A stretch of 64,000 nt of DNA from Endomychus coccineus (GCA_958510875.1 OY294069.1:6891205-6955204); one strand, 5' to 3'. Counted from the stretch's first letter, positions 49,087 through 59,966 are shown. Numbers and translations are program-made. The notes: generated from the sequence alone by a model not told the origin.

Positions 49087-50355
49087 ATGATGATTGATGA
49101 TAGTGACAGTGAATTATCAAACACTCCTCCTGATGTAGCAGAAAGTGCAAAAATTGTTACTTTGAATCTCCTACCAGAGAAATCAAGGAAGAAATATGAA
49201 TTACAATACGGTAAATTCATGACGTGGTGCCAGTCGAAGAAGGTGAATAAGTATTCAGTAAACGTATTACTGGCTTATTTTGGAGAAAAATCATTGATTT
49301 GTAAGTCATCAACTCTTTGGTCTACGTATTCGATGATACGGACATGCTTGAATGTTAAAAATAGCATCGAAATCAATAAGTATCCTAAACTTATCGCATT
49401 TCTGAAGAAACAGTCTGTTGGATATAAAGCGAAAAAATCCAAAACATTCACCACTGAAGATATTCACAAATTTTTACAAGAAGCGCCCGATGAAGAATAT
49501 CTACTAAAAAAGGTAAATTTTAATATTTCATGCTCTTAGTAGTTTGAGAAGCGGTTAGTATTTTTTTGAATTTAGTGCAATTTGGTTAGCATAGACATTT
49601 GGAATAGCTATTAATTGCAGTTTTTTTTATAGGTTATTCTAATTATGGGTATTGCTGGTGCCTGCAGGCGCGATGAGTTGGTCAAAATGGAGATTGGTGA
49701 CATAGAAGATAAGGATTCTATTTTAATAGTCCGAATTCCCGATTCAAAAACGAGAATAAGCCGTGTTTTTACGATTGTTGGTCATAATGAAGAGAATTCA
49801 GTTGATTATCTTTCAATTTGTAAAAAATATATTGCACTCAGAAAACATTGTCTGAATAACAATACTGTCCAACGTCTATTTTTACGTTATGAAAAAGGTA
49901 GATGTATGAAACAAGTTGTGGGTATGAATACAATCGGCAAGACTCCCAGTGACATTGCTGAATATTTGAAATTACCCGAGCATAATTTATATACTGGACA
50001 CTGTCTCCGACGAACCTCTGCTACTTTATTGGTGAATGGTGGAGGTGACCTAATACAACTGAAAAAACATGGTGGATGGAAAAGTAACAATGTAGCAGAA
50101 GGCTACATAGATGATTCAATCAACAATAAGATTGAAACTACCAAGAGAATATTCTCAAGACCATCTACATCTCGTTCTGTAGATTTCCAATATTCGGGGG
50201 AATTAATGTTAGATAAATCTACTGATCGTCCATCAGGTTCAGGAATAATAATTAAAGAGTGTCACAATTGTACATTCAATTTTAGTAAAGTCAATGATAA
50301 ATTAAATCAACATTATTCAGGAATTTATAAACTGTACTTGATGTACTTTTGTTGA
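49087..50355 (+). CDS. Crypton-type tyrosine recombinase, two exons
   Basis: Exon 1 is 49087-49512 and exon 2 is 49633-50355. The 120-bp intron starts GTAAAT and ends after a T-run with TATAG, phase 0, so the joined protein is about 382 residues. The start ATG (two in a row, MMIDDSDSEL) is the first in frame. The N-terminal half (about residues 20-140) is the SAM-like core-binding part: KSRKKYELQYGKFMTWC and YFGEKSL. The catalytic half has the tyrosine recombinase set by motif position: R154 (GACRRDEL), a probable K181 (DSKTRISRV), H265 and R268 (GHCLRR), H288 (HGGW) and the nucleophile Y300 (EGYI). Such proteins mobilise Crypton elements through circular intermediates. Insect genomes carry both mobile and single-copy derivatives. 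AATAAA overlaps the stop codon (50355-50360). No stops or frameshifts are visible, which makes this the best preserved gene here. Confidence 0.88.
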
Positions 50356-50415
50356 ATAAAGCATCTGGTGTTTTTTCTTTTTTTTTTTCTGAAAACTGCG
50401 TTTGTAGAAAAAATC

Positions 50416-50538
50416 TTGTGTGTATTTCGAGCACAAAGTGTCATTGTCGCTCTCCAAAGATTACCGCGCTCCGCTTTGCGTCGCGCGGTAACTCTCTTTG
50501 TCGAGCGACAATATATCACTTTGCGCTCTTAATACACA
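50416..50538. repeat. 123-bp near-perfect palindrome (small MITE)
   Basis: The left half TGTATTTCGAGCACAAAGTG, TCATTGTCGCTCTCCAAAGA and TTACCGCGC is mirrored by GCGCGGTAACTCTCTTTGTC, GAGCGACAATATATCACTTT and GCGCTCTTAATACAC. It is GC-rich at the centre. It lies 60 bp after the Crypton stop codon and before a family A terminus, so transcripts past the weak poly(A) signal could fold here. Confidence 0.85.
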
Positions 50539-50552
50539 AATAGCTATTGCCT

Positions 50553-50833
50553 TTTGACTACACAAGAGGAAAATCTATAATGTTGACAACCTGTGATATT
50601 GAAATTTTTCTTAGAAGTATGATGGAGGTTCCACAACTTCGCCATTCGTTAAAAAAAAAGAAGTTTGGCACATCTCAAGCCTGGCAATGGAGGTGTGACC
50701 AACCTAGGCTCGTCTAGTCCGCGTAGCTGTAATCGCCATGGTGGATACCGAAGAGTACCTTCCCTGGGAAATGGTAAGATCCAGCCCACATCCCAAAGAT
50801 GTTCTAGTGAAGTCAATAGAATCGCAAGTATGG
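50553..50833 (-). mobile_element. Family A 3' part, left segment of an interrupted copy
   Basis: Begins with the terminus GACTACACAAGAGGAAAATC and continues through CTCGTCTAGTCCGCGTAG and GATGTTCTAGTGAAGTCAAT, parallel to 28160-28320. The family A text stops near 50833, where R1-like coding begins, and family A resumes at about 51370. Confidence 0.8.
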
Positions 50834-51290
50834 CAGAACGGAACCGCGTTAAGCTGATCGAGATGCCGGGATACCAGGAAGCTGCGGTCAATGAAGAAGT
50901 CGACGAATTTACAAGAAGAGGGTTGGAAAACGATCCAGATCCAGAACAAATTACAGAAGTACCAAAACGTACAGTACGAATATCTGTAGATCCTAGAAAA
51001 CCACAAAGGACACTGGGAAAAAATCCTAGGAAACAAACACGGGACAAATTACATCAAAGGACCGTGTCACAAAGGAACGACAGATCTGTTAACATTAAAC
51101 AGGGAAAAAATAAAAGTCGTAACAGGAGTCATGACTGGCAATGTGCCAATAAGGGGGCACATCAACAAGATGGTACTGTACAATGGTAACCTGACATACA
51201 GAGTCTGCTGTAAGGATCCAGAAACAGTGACACATAGAATATGTAAATGCGAGGCACCGGACCAATATCCTCTATAATACAAGGCCTGAA
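50832..51290 (+). pseudogene. R1-like RNase H and C-terminal zinc-knuckle fragment
   Basis: Plus strand: AERNRVKLIEMPGYQEAAVN, then EEVDEFTRRGLEND. This is an eroded form of the RNase H block AERN.V.L.WVPGH.G..GNE.AD..AR, with the conserved W and H replaced (E, Y). In another frame it continues LLTLNREKIKVVTGVMTGNV, PIRGHINKMVL, then CCKDPETVTHRICKCEAP, the C..C....H....C knuckle that closes R1-like proteins. Key residues are lost and the frame shifts near 51080, so it is inactive. It is inserted in, or replaces, part of a family A copy. Confidence 0.82.
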
Positions 51291-51369
51291 CTTTGACATC
51301 TGTTACTTGGGTGTCCTTGTGAGATTGAAAATTGTTTTATCTGTAAATGAGCACTTATTAGAGTGTTAT

Positions 51370-51560
51370 AATTGCAATTGTAAAGCACCTCTTTTTCTTT
51401 TCATGGAATGGGTAGCCAAGTCTTGGAGCAGCTTCCGCAATGGACCTCACATGATCTTCCCATGAGAGGGGGCTGTTGGTGGTGATCCCAACCATGAATA
51501 TTGATAGCTTCATAGGAATAGTTGACCGTGACATTACGGTTAAGATATTCATAACATAGA
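51370..51560 (-). pseudogene. Family A coding segment, right part of the interrupted copy
   Basis: The minus strand encodes IPMKLSIFMVGITTNSPLSW, then EDHVRSIAEAAPRLGYPF (about 51510-51400), equivalent to the LLGVSIT.NLSW.DHVR.IA..A...LGFLFRA block of the family. The next ~50 residues expected from the copy at 28058 are missing where the R1-like fragment begins. Confidence 0.8.
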
Positions 51561-52612
51561 TAGGAAATTTGCCAATTGACTAAAAAAATTAGTTTTCAAT
51601 TGTTACTAACGCCACCCCATAACCTCCGAATATTTTCGTAGTGAATTAGAAGTTTCCACCAGGCTAAGAGGCAAAAGTATTTTCATTTATCTTTCTAGGA
51701 AGACGTGTGCAGTCGGATGCAGCTGGAAAAATAGGTACACAATCGTTGAGAGTCTATCCACGCCGGCCCTCCTGGGACACGACGCTAGTTTATGAGTGTC
51801 CAGTTGATTGACGCTTCTACAAATTGCGGACGGAGTCAGCGGCGAACGGGCGGCGAAATTCCCAATTGTCGATACGAACGCTGCATACATATCGCGTTAT
51901 CTGCAAAATTGAATTAAAAGCCGAACCCCGCAAGGATGTGTGCGTTGTTGTTATCTCGAGGGTTGATGTTCTGTCGATCGAGTCCTGTGTTTATTTTTTC
52001 AAAGTGTTATTGTTGTCGTAGAAATTTAGCATTAATTAACGCAAATATTTATCCTGTCCAGATTGATTTCGATGGTGAACGGGAAATTTCGATTGAGTGA
52101 CGCGCCAAACGTTATTTCTAATGCGAATACAAACTGTACAAAACAATATTAGTTAAAAATATACATACAGAGTCAAAAAAGTTATGGTTATTTAAATCAA
52201 GGAACAACACTGTATGGGGCGCCCTCTAATATGAAACAAAATACTAAGTAAATATTTGAGTTTCTCATCATTAACTCCCAGTATCCTGAATTTAATCTAA
52301 TTGCCATGGTATTGAACAAAAATATAATCAATAAATTAAATAAAATTTTTTTTTGGACGCTCTGTAGATATCTCAAGAACCAAACCATTGTGGACCCATG
52401 TTTATATGAACTTTTTATCTTAAAATGAGTCCCAATTCAAAGTTTGTACGAATACTTATTAATCAGCCTGTATATTGTAATAATAGGAGTTCAACTCTCA
52501 TCCTGTAAATGGTTGTAACTGTTGGATGGTGTAAATAAATAAATAATAGAAATTTATTTTGGAATTGTTCTACAGTGTAGTGCTCATTTGTAATAAAAAA
52601 ACCTTTAAATAA
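51561..52612. other. No gene seen
   Basis: Open stretches below 70 codons without motifs. The 51710-51900 stretch is GC-richer but not recognised. Confidence 0.5.
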
Positions 52613-53770
52613 GTTATATATAAAATTCTCGGGAAATAGATCACATAACACATATGCTTATTATTTTCGTCTTTACTTACGTTTCGGTCTCACCACCATC
52701 ATCAGAAGACGTATCACTGTATAAACCGTGTTTTTTTTACAACTGATTGCATCACCACAAGGCGTCCTTATCACATTAATTTCAATTATAAATGCCCACG
52801 TCGCCGAAACGAACAGAAACATGAAAAATAGAAATTATAACACATTAATGTTTTGAGTATAAATTAAGAATCCGCTGCTTAGCAATATTCTTATAAACTC
52901 TAAATTCATATCGAATCACATTATGTAATATGACTGTATTACCGTTTATATTATTTATATAATGACGTTTCATTATAGATTTTGTTTATTCTTTCTTTAA
53001 TGATGGGATTGAAAAATGTTTTTGGGTAGCCATTCATTTCCAGTGTATTACGAACAATTTTTAAATTTTTTTGACGGTCTTCTGGATGGGACAATTTAAC
53101 CGCGCGATCTGTAAGGCTGTTTATAACACTTTTTTTTATAACTTGTTGGTGCCACGGAATTGAAGTGAAGATAACGTTGAGACCAAACTTCTTTAGTAAA
53201 CCACGAAATTTTTATTTTTCCATCTGCATCATCCCTAATGTTCATATCTAGGAAATTTATGTTTTTGTTTACTTCTATTTCACAAGTAAATTGAAGTTTA
53301 CAGTGGAAATTGTTGAATTTATTAATCACGTATTGAATTTTATCATTGGGAACACACATTAGGCAATCATCTACATACCATTTAAAGAATACGGGTTGAA
53401 AATCTATTAAATTTATTACAGATTCCTCCAGGCATTCCATAACTAGGTTAGCAATAGTAGCTGAATTAGGAGAGTCCATTGCTGTGCCGAATATTTGCCC
53501 AAAATGTTGCTCACCGTATTGAAAATAAGTGGATTCTAAACAAAACTTTACTGCATTTATAAATGCAGATTGATCTAGAGGTCTGTGGTTTTTAATCTCT
53601 GCTCAACTTTTTCAATGCTATTCAATGCCAATACGACTGGTATGTTTGTAAATAAAGAAACAACGTCCAAGGACATTAGTAGATGATCTAAGGTCACTCT
53701 GATACGATAACCACTAAGCTCTTATTTGTTTTCATCTAAAACGTCGTTGTTCTCGAATACAACGTAAATT
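52613..53770 (-). mobile_element. Penelope-like retroelement: reverse transcriptase and terminal region
   Basis: On the minus strand from 53770: LDHLLMSLDVVSLFTNIPVV (first catalytic Asp in SLDVVSLFTN), a frame change near 53583, then AFINAVKFCLESTYFQYGEQ, GTAMDSPNSATIANLVMECL, QPVFFKWYVDDCLM (catalytic YVDD), NKNINFLDMNI, and after another frame change SLTDRAVKLSHPEDRQKNLK and NTLEMNGYPKTFFNPI. These are in the order expected of Penelope-like reverse transcriptases. The GIY-YIG domain that should follow is missing. Coding degenerates by about 52900, and the terminal 94 bp (52706 to 52613) are homologous to the satellite monomer. Frameshifts make it inactive. Confidence 0.92.
52681..52705 (-). 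ncRNA. Hammerhead-ribozyme-like core in Penelope terminus
   Basis: The minus strand reads CTGATGA, a short GGT...ACC pair around GGTGAG, then GAAAC, the conserved core spacing of hammerhead ribozymes. Penelope-like elements are known to carry minimal hammerheads in their terminal repeats. The expected U before the cleavage site after stem III is not evident (the ACG of stem III is followed by A), so this copy is probably inactive or the pairing differs. Confidence 0.4.
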
Positions 53771-55098
53771 TTGACAAAACAAAGTATATCGATGAGGATG
53801 ATGAAAGTAAAGAATAACAGGAATACACACAAAACAAGAAATGAACACCAGATTTAATCTAATCGAGACATGCATGATTAATGGAAAATAGTAACTCATT
53901 GGCAGCCGTAACTTTTGTCAAATTTGTCTAACTCGAAATTCTGAGATTGAACTGGCGACGTGCATAGCTTAGATTTGCAATCTAAGTAAAACCGATGCGA
54001 CGAAAAGTTTAGAAAATTTTCTAGTTACCTTTTACGGGTTTTGTTAAACTACAGTCAGAGTAGCTTATACGGCTCACAAAATGCACACATCTCAGTTTTA
54101 TGTGCCAAGAACTTTCGTGTCATAAAATGGACAATAAAGAAGTTTCGGCGGTTACGTGCATAAATTCACTCACATACCATACGTTTGCCGAAAAAGTTTA
54201 CCGCCGCATTTGAATGTTTCAAAGGTTGCCATCATAACGCGGATCTAATATCTAGTCCCACTCCAGCAAGAATGAAGATGTTGATTTATCCGATGAACTG
54301 AACCGCACCTGGCCTTAAAATGAAATAACAATCATGATAGGGGATGTGGTTCTATCGTATATATTCTATTTAGTCACGTAAAGTTTTTTTTTTGTTAATG
54401 TTGACTCAAATGATAATAGCTTTCGTTTGGTTATATATAGACATTCACTTCTTTTCGAGACTTTTTAATAAATTTAGAATGTAGGTATTTATATTTGTTG
54501 GCTTTTAATAGTAGTTGTTGCTTGTTTGAATTTACGTCACTTATTTAATTTATTGATTTTGACCACTTCGGGAATACTTTAACCCAACTTTGAGCTTATC
54601 TACTGTTCGTAGAGTTCGCAGACTTGAAAAATTTAAACAATTGTTTTTCTTAACCTTAAAAAATGAGCTAGTGGTCTGACATAGTGACAGCCTTTGAAAT
54701 TTTACTATTTTCTAACTTCCCCTTGTGCATTTGCTGTTGTAGGTTCCTATTTCTCATTCCAGTTCTTATAATTCTACGCCAATCAAATTGATTAATCTCC
54801 TAAATCAGGTACTCTTCGGATACCTCCCCTGATTTGCCAATTATTGACCAATCAGATACTAACTAATAAGGGGTGCAATTAAGGACTCACGTATGACAAG
54901 GAGTAGGAATACCTTTTATAATTAAAGCTTTTGTTTTACCTTCGGTATTGCAGTATTTTGCCATACAACATTCGGGGGTACTTTTGATGTCAAGATCATG
55001 AGTTTTGGCCTTGTACTACAGAGGGTATTGGCCAGACGCATTCTATATTGTTTTACAAGAGGGACAATTACAGCGCTTTAGTGGTTCGAATCTAACAA
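53771..55098. other. No gene seen
   Basis: AT-rich DNA, no open frame above 60 codons with a motif. A short hairpin CTTAGATTTGCAATCTAAG at 53968-53986 resembles an anticodon arm but has no tRNA context. Confidence 0.5.
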
Positions 55099-56179
55099 TA
55101 CAGTCGAGGAATTATAGCCAAAATGATCGAATTTTTTACTGGCAACCTATATCGAGATGCGGTTTTCGCCATTTGCTTCAGAAACACAATAGAAAAAAAT
55201 GTTACATATTTGTTTCACCAGGAAAAGCTTGGTTGCATTTGTGCATACAAAAAATGCATCTAAATCATGCAATTTGCTGATCTTTGTAAATATTATATTG
55301 TCGCTCATCAAATACTGATCAAAATTGGCCAGAATTTGTTACTCGGGGGGTTCAATCATTCGGTATTTTATGGCAATTTTGGGATTTTTAAACACAAACT
55401 AAATGATGTTCGTTAACTCAAGTGCCCGGGGCAAAGTGGGGAAATATGGGGCAATGTGGGGCACTTGGGACTATTATCGAATTTCAACCATTAAACCTAA
55501 AAACCTTGTTCTCTGTGGGTTTTTGTGGTCGCTCAACACGAATTCAAGGTTCATTTTGAGCTCAGATGCTCCTGGGGTAGAGTGTCCTCTGGGGCAGTTA
55601 ATCAATTTCAACTGTCAAACATCAAAACTTCGTTACCCCAGAGAACAAGGTTTTTAGGTTTGATGGTTGAAATTCGATAATAGTCCCAAGTGCCCCACAT
55701 TGCCCCAAATAGCCCCACTTTGCCCCGGGCACTTGAGTTAACGAACATCATTTAGTTTGTGTTTAAAAATCCCAAAATTGCCATAAAATACCGAATGATT
55801 GAGAAAATTTGAGCATTTCCGCTTTATATTGCAAATCCCTCACCCCAAGCCCCTAAAATCTGCCCCAGAATGCAGCGTGGCGTTTTGTAATCATCAAATT
55901 AGTAATCAGCGACCCCAAAAACTCCCGAGTAACAAATTCTGGCCAATTTTGATCAATATTTGATGAGCGACAATATAATATTTACACAGATCAGCAAATT
56001 GCATGATTTAGATGCATTTTTTGTATGCACAAATGCAGCCAAGTTTTTCCTGGTAAAACAAATATGTAACATTTTTTCTATTGTGTTTCTGAAGCAAATG
56101 GCGAAAACCGCATCTCGATACAGGTTGCCAGTAAAAAATTCCATCATTTGGCCTTTTTACTGCTATATTTCCTCGACTA
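55099..56179. mobile_element. Fold-back element C (~1.08 kb)
   Basis: Near-perfect inverted arms of several hundred bases. CAGTCGAGGAATTATAGCC at the left is matched by TATATTTCCTCGACTA at the right. Inside are TATCGAGATGCGGTTTTCGC, AATGCATCTAAATCATGCAA and CAAATACTGATCAAAATTGG with their complements. The centre contains GGGGCA/TGCCCC-rich text repeated in both arms (GTGCCCGGGGCAAAGTGGGG and complement). The internal module TAATCAGCGACCCCAAAAAC (55900-55919) also occurs in reverse near 55529-55548. Ends TA...TA are compatible with a TA target. No coding. Confidence 0.88.
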
Positions 56180-57099
56180 ATATGGGATGCGCGTAAGCCG
56201 ACTGGCTCTCACTTCACTTATAGTAGTAACTCCCGATAGAAGCACGGTGATACGTTATATGAATAATAGAATAAATTCACAGTACCTACTTCATTTCAAT
56301 TGTAGTTCAAGCACCAAATCTACATAATTATTTTATGCTTATCACACAACAGCTTGAAGTGAAATAAATTATTCGGATGAAACATGTATATGGTCTATTT
56401 CGATGTCTGACAAAGATCGCTAGGAGACATTTCAATTTTTATCTTGATAAAAACTTCATTAACAAATAACTTTAATAAAACGAATTCTGCTTTGTGTCGT
56501 TTGAACTGAAAGAGATATTCTACGCTCATGATATTTTTTGGAATTGTTGATGGATTATATTGTCACGAATATCGAGATTCTTCAAATCATTCATTGGTAT
56601 CGTTTGTTATACAAACGTCATACGCCGTCGGAAATATCGAAATGGATGCCGGATTTTACACGAACAAAAGACAAATTCCTCGACGCAGTATCCATAAGGC
56701 TGTATAATATAAGAATGTCGAACTGAGAATAATTTATTAACATATTATTCATACCCTTTCTACCCTTGGAACGGCGGAATAAGTACGATAAAATATATTG
56801 GAAAGGCATAATGCGTTCTGGGAATTACAATATTTCTAATCTTCCCGTGCGGGATGATGTTTACGATGTTGCCTGAAATACCATATTCAAATACTTAAAT
56901 GGAGAATATTCAGTTACATGTTATCCAAAATATTCACATATTAGTAGATCTTCGACGAGTTACTACGTTCCCAATGTTATATCACAAAACCATACGTCAA
57001 GAGTGATTCCTGACGTATCTTACAATACAACGATTCAGTTGAAGGAATTGAAGCTACACTTGAAAATATTGATATAGGATTGTTCATAAGTCCTGCATA
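56180..57099. other. No gene seen
   Basis: AT-rich sequence; overlapping 62-63 codon stretches on opposite strands near 56540-56810 have no motif. Confidence 0.5.
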
Positions 57100-58137
57100 T
57101 ACAGGGTATTCCACGAGAGCCGTTCGTTAGAAGTTTTCGGGGTTAGAAAAAAATTAGAATATTGAAATTCTGGATACCAGGGTTATCTAAGGTTTTCTTT
57201 CTTTTCAAAATATTTTCAAGATCATACTACTTCCGGTTACACCAGAAGTCGCCATTAACTTCCTTATTTTAAATGGAACACCCGGTAAATTATTTCATTT
57301 TTAGATTCCTGAGAAAATTTCATAGTGGATTCCATCAGGTTTCCCTATACCTATTTTCAATTTTTCTTAGATATCTTGATTTTTTTGAAAATTTTGACAG
57401 ATGTAGCGCTGTTTTGAGCATTGCGCCCTTTAACCAATTTCGATTGGTGGAAAGCGCTTCTGGGGTAAACGGAAGCACAGGAATGATTCTTTCGAATGCC
57501 ATATTGACAACTGATTTATCGCATACAGGGTATCCAAAATTTAATGACCAATTACATCATTTTAAAAGTTGAAAAAGTGTTGTAGCAAATCGATGCAGAA
57601 TCAAATTCTGCATCCGACCAGCCAATAAAATACAGGGTGCCCCATTTGAAAAAACGAACTTTTTCAACTTTTAAAATGATGTAATTGGTCATTAAATATT
57701 GGATACCCTGTATGCGATAAATCAGTTGTCAATATGATATTCGAAACTATCATTCCTGTGCTTCCGTCTGCACCAAAAACGCTTTCCACCAATCGAAATT
57801 GGTTAAAGGGCGCAATGCTCAAAACAGCACTACGTCTGTAAAAATTTTCAAAAAAATCAAGATATCTAAGAAAAAATTGAAAATAGGTATAGGGAAACCT
57901 GATGGAATCCACTATGAAATTTTCTCAGGAATCTAAAAATGAAATAATAAACCGGGTGTTCCATTTAAAATAAGGAAGTTAATGGCGACTTCCGGTGTAA
58001 CAGGAAGTAGTATGATCTTGAAAATATTTTGAAAAGAAAGAAAATCTTGGATAACCCTGGAACCCAAAATTTCAGAATTCTAACTTTTTTCTAACCACGA
58101 AAACTTCTAACGAACGGCTCTCGTGGAATAGCCTGTA
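57100..58137. mobile_element. Large fold-back element with TACAGGG-type ends (1038 bp)
   Basis: The arms (57100-57582 and 57658-58137) are highly similar inverted copies around a ~75-bp loop. Ends TACAGGGTATTCCACGAGAG and CTCTCGTGGAATAGCCTGTA fit a TA target. Further TACAGGG/CCCTGTA boundaries at 57525, 57630 and 57715 suggest it was built from nested or fused MITEs. Because the arms mirror each other, the same 80-100 residue frame appears on both strands (57273-57572 plus, 57664-57912 minus). It has no family motif and is not called a gene. Confidence 0.9.
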
Positions 58138-59500
58138 TAATATCGTTTAGAAAAACACGTAAATTGATTGGAATTGTTGTTCTAAATCTCTAACTACCAC
58201 AACTTTTTTTTAATGACAACCTAGATCATGTGGGGTTCTATGAAAAAGTCTTCAAAAACTGAATCCAATAGTACCATCGAAGTAGGGGTTTTCCGATACG
58301 GTAAAAAAAACACAAGGAACTCTTGAAGAAAATTTAATTTATACTATTTATTAATTAAAATTACGTACACTCAACTGATTCAACTCTATGTAAAGACTGA
58401 AAATGACCTCCCACTTGACACACAAACTTATAACTCCGTATTTTGTCTCCACAACCCAACAAGATACTAACATCTGCTTACACTGAAAAGTTATGAGGAA
58501 CAAACTCTATTTTGTTGGTAACATGAGATATAGTTTTTGGAGACCTTTGGCATTAGGAAAAATGTTGGGGTACTTAGAATTTGAGGGTATATAGAGAGGG
58601 GAACGAAGGTTTACATAAAGATGAACAACAATTCAAATCAATGTACGTGTTTCAGCGTTTTTCTAAACAATAACTTATGGAAAAATTATAATTTTATGTA
58701 TAGGGCTTTCGAACGTATACGAATATATTATCCGTGTTTTTATTTTCAAGAAATCAGCGCAAAATGTATTCGACGTTTGCTTTCCTGAAACGCTCTTGAG
58801 CATATTGAATAGGGACCAAAGCAATTCTATTCGAGGAAGTTAATAACTTTAAAAGGGAGGAATTAAAGCATTGTGGTATTAGATAGAGTCGTCTTAAGTT
58901 GGAAAAATACTCTTCCGACGAGAAATTAATTGCTTTATATAAAACAATGGTCACCACTTGAAAACTCTATGCGATGTACTTTTTTCAACTGCGCCGTTGG
59001 TATTTCTATCGCATTAATAAAAACTTAAACAGAGCTTACACATAAAACCACCGCCACTTTATGTTCGTTTTCCCTATTCACTTGGAAACAAAAGAAGTCC
59101 TAGAATGAATTCCGCAAAGTATTTTCAATTTATTATATTACATTTGCCGGGGTTTTAAAGCAGAGATAGAGACTACGCTACACCTGGCGTTTTCGAATGC
59201 TAATTGGAAAGCTCTAGTAGTTAGAATAACAAAACAGAGCAGTGAAGCCATTGTCGACAAAGCAAGGTTCCCACCAAGTTGATCGGATGTCTGCTTCAGA
59301 GCATTGAAATTAATTGATGTACTCCCATAAAAGTAGTTCTATAGAATCAGATTGGATATTCTCTTGCTTTGAATGTTTCTGTGCTGGTTATATCTTCCAC
59401 ATCATATTCAGCTCTTTTGAAACGCTGTATATAAGTTATAAATTTGTTTTCCCAACATTTTGCTGGTTCGTTTGATTCCGTCACTCAAAATGTACGTTGT
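58138..59500. other. No gene seen
   Basis: AT-rich sequence without a recognised motif on either strand and without internal repeats. Confidence 0.5.
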
Positions 59501-59816
59501 CTCAAAATCTCATCAGTGGAACGAGTAGAAAGATGAAGTCATTATTCGACCATATCCGACAGGGGTATGGAAAACCCCATTCGGAAATTCTGAAGCACCA
59601 AATGATCTTAACGCCATCTACCAGATGATAGATGTCCCACTGAAATGCAACGCATTGATTTAAATTCAACGAACATTCAGTGGGACATGTATCTTCTGGT
59701 AGATGGCGTTTGGATCACTTGGTGCTTCAGCATTTCGAATTTTTCTATACATCTGGCGAAGATGGTCGAATAGTGACTTCATCGTTCTTGACGTTCAACT
59801 GATGATCTCGTGAGAG
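59501..59816. repeat. Long imperfect palindrome (~315 bp)
   Basis: The left half AATCTCATCAGTGGAACGAG, AGATGAAGTCATTATTCGAC, CTGAAGCACCAAATGATCTT and AACGCCATCTACCAGATGAT is mirrored by the right half up to GTTCAACTGATGATCTCG. The loop is about 30 bases around 59657-59685. It is a fold-back MITE or transcribed hairpin. The right border contains a CTGATGA...GAAAC motif. Confidence 0.85.
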
Positions 59817-59824
59817 ATCGAAAC
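59799..59824 (+). ncRNA. Hammerhead-like CTGATGA...GAAAC motif
   Basis: CTGATGA is followed by TCTC-GTGA-GAGA and TC, then GAAAC. Downstream GAAACAG pairs with CTGTTTC about 30 bases later. The spacing resembles a hammerhead, but the base pair next to the core is not canonical and stem I is weak, so the call is tentative. Confidence 0.25.
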
Positions 59825-59966
59825 AGCTGTCTGAGACTGATAGACGTATTGTCACTGTTTCGACCCAGAGCAACCCTAACTCCATCTAACGAATAGTGAA
59901 CTTTAATCCATTATCCTATCAATTTCTCGATGTGTTCCTTAATTTTAATCGTTGGCTTTGTTATTT

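Noticed and set aside
50649..51047. A 132-codon minus-strand frame
   Set aside because: It spans the family A / R1-like junction and is antisense to the RNase H block. No motif of its own.
53960..53995. tRNA or mitochondrial tRNA-Cys insert (hairpin CTTAGATTTGCAATCTAAG)
   Set aside because: Only an anticodon-like arm is present, with no acceptor, D or T arms around it.
57273..57912. A gene pair encoding nearly the same ~90-residue protein on both strands
   Set aside because: The frames are mirror images produced by the inverted arms of one fold-back element. No domain or start context supports coding.
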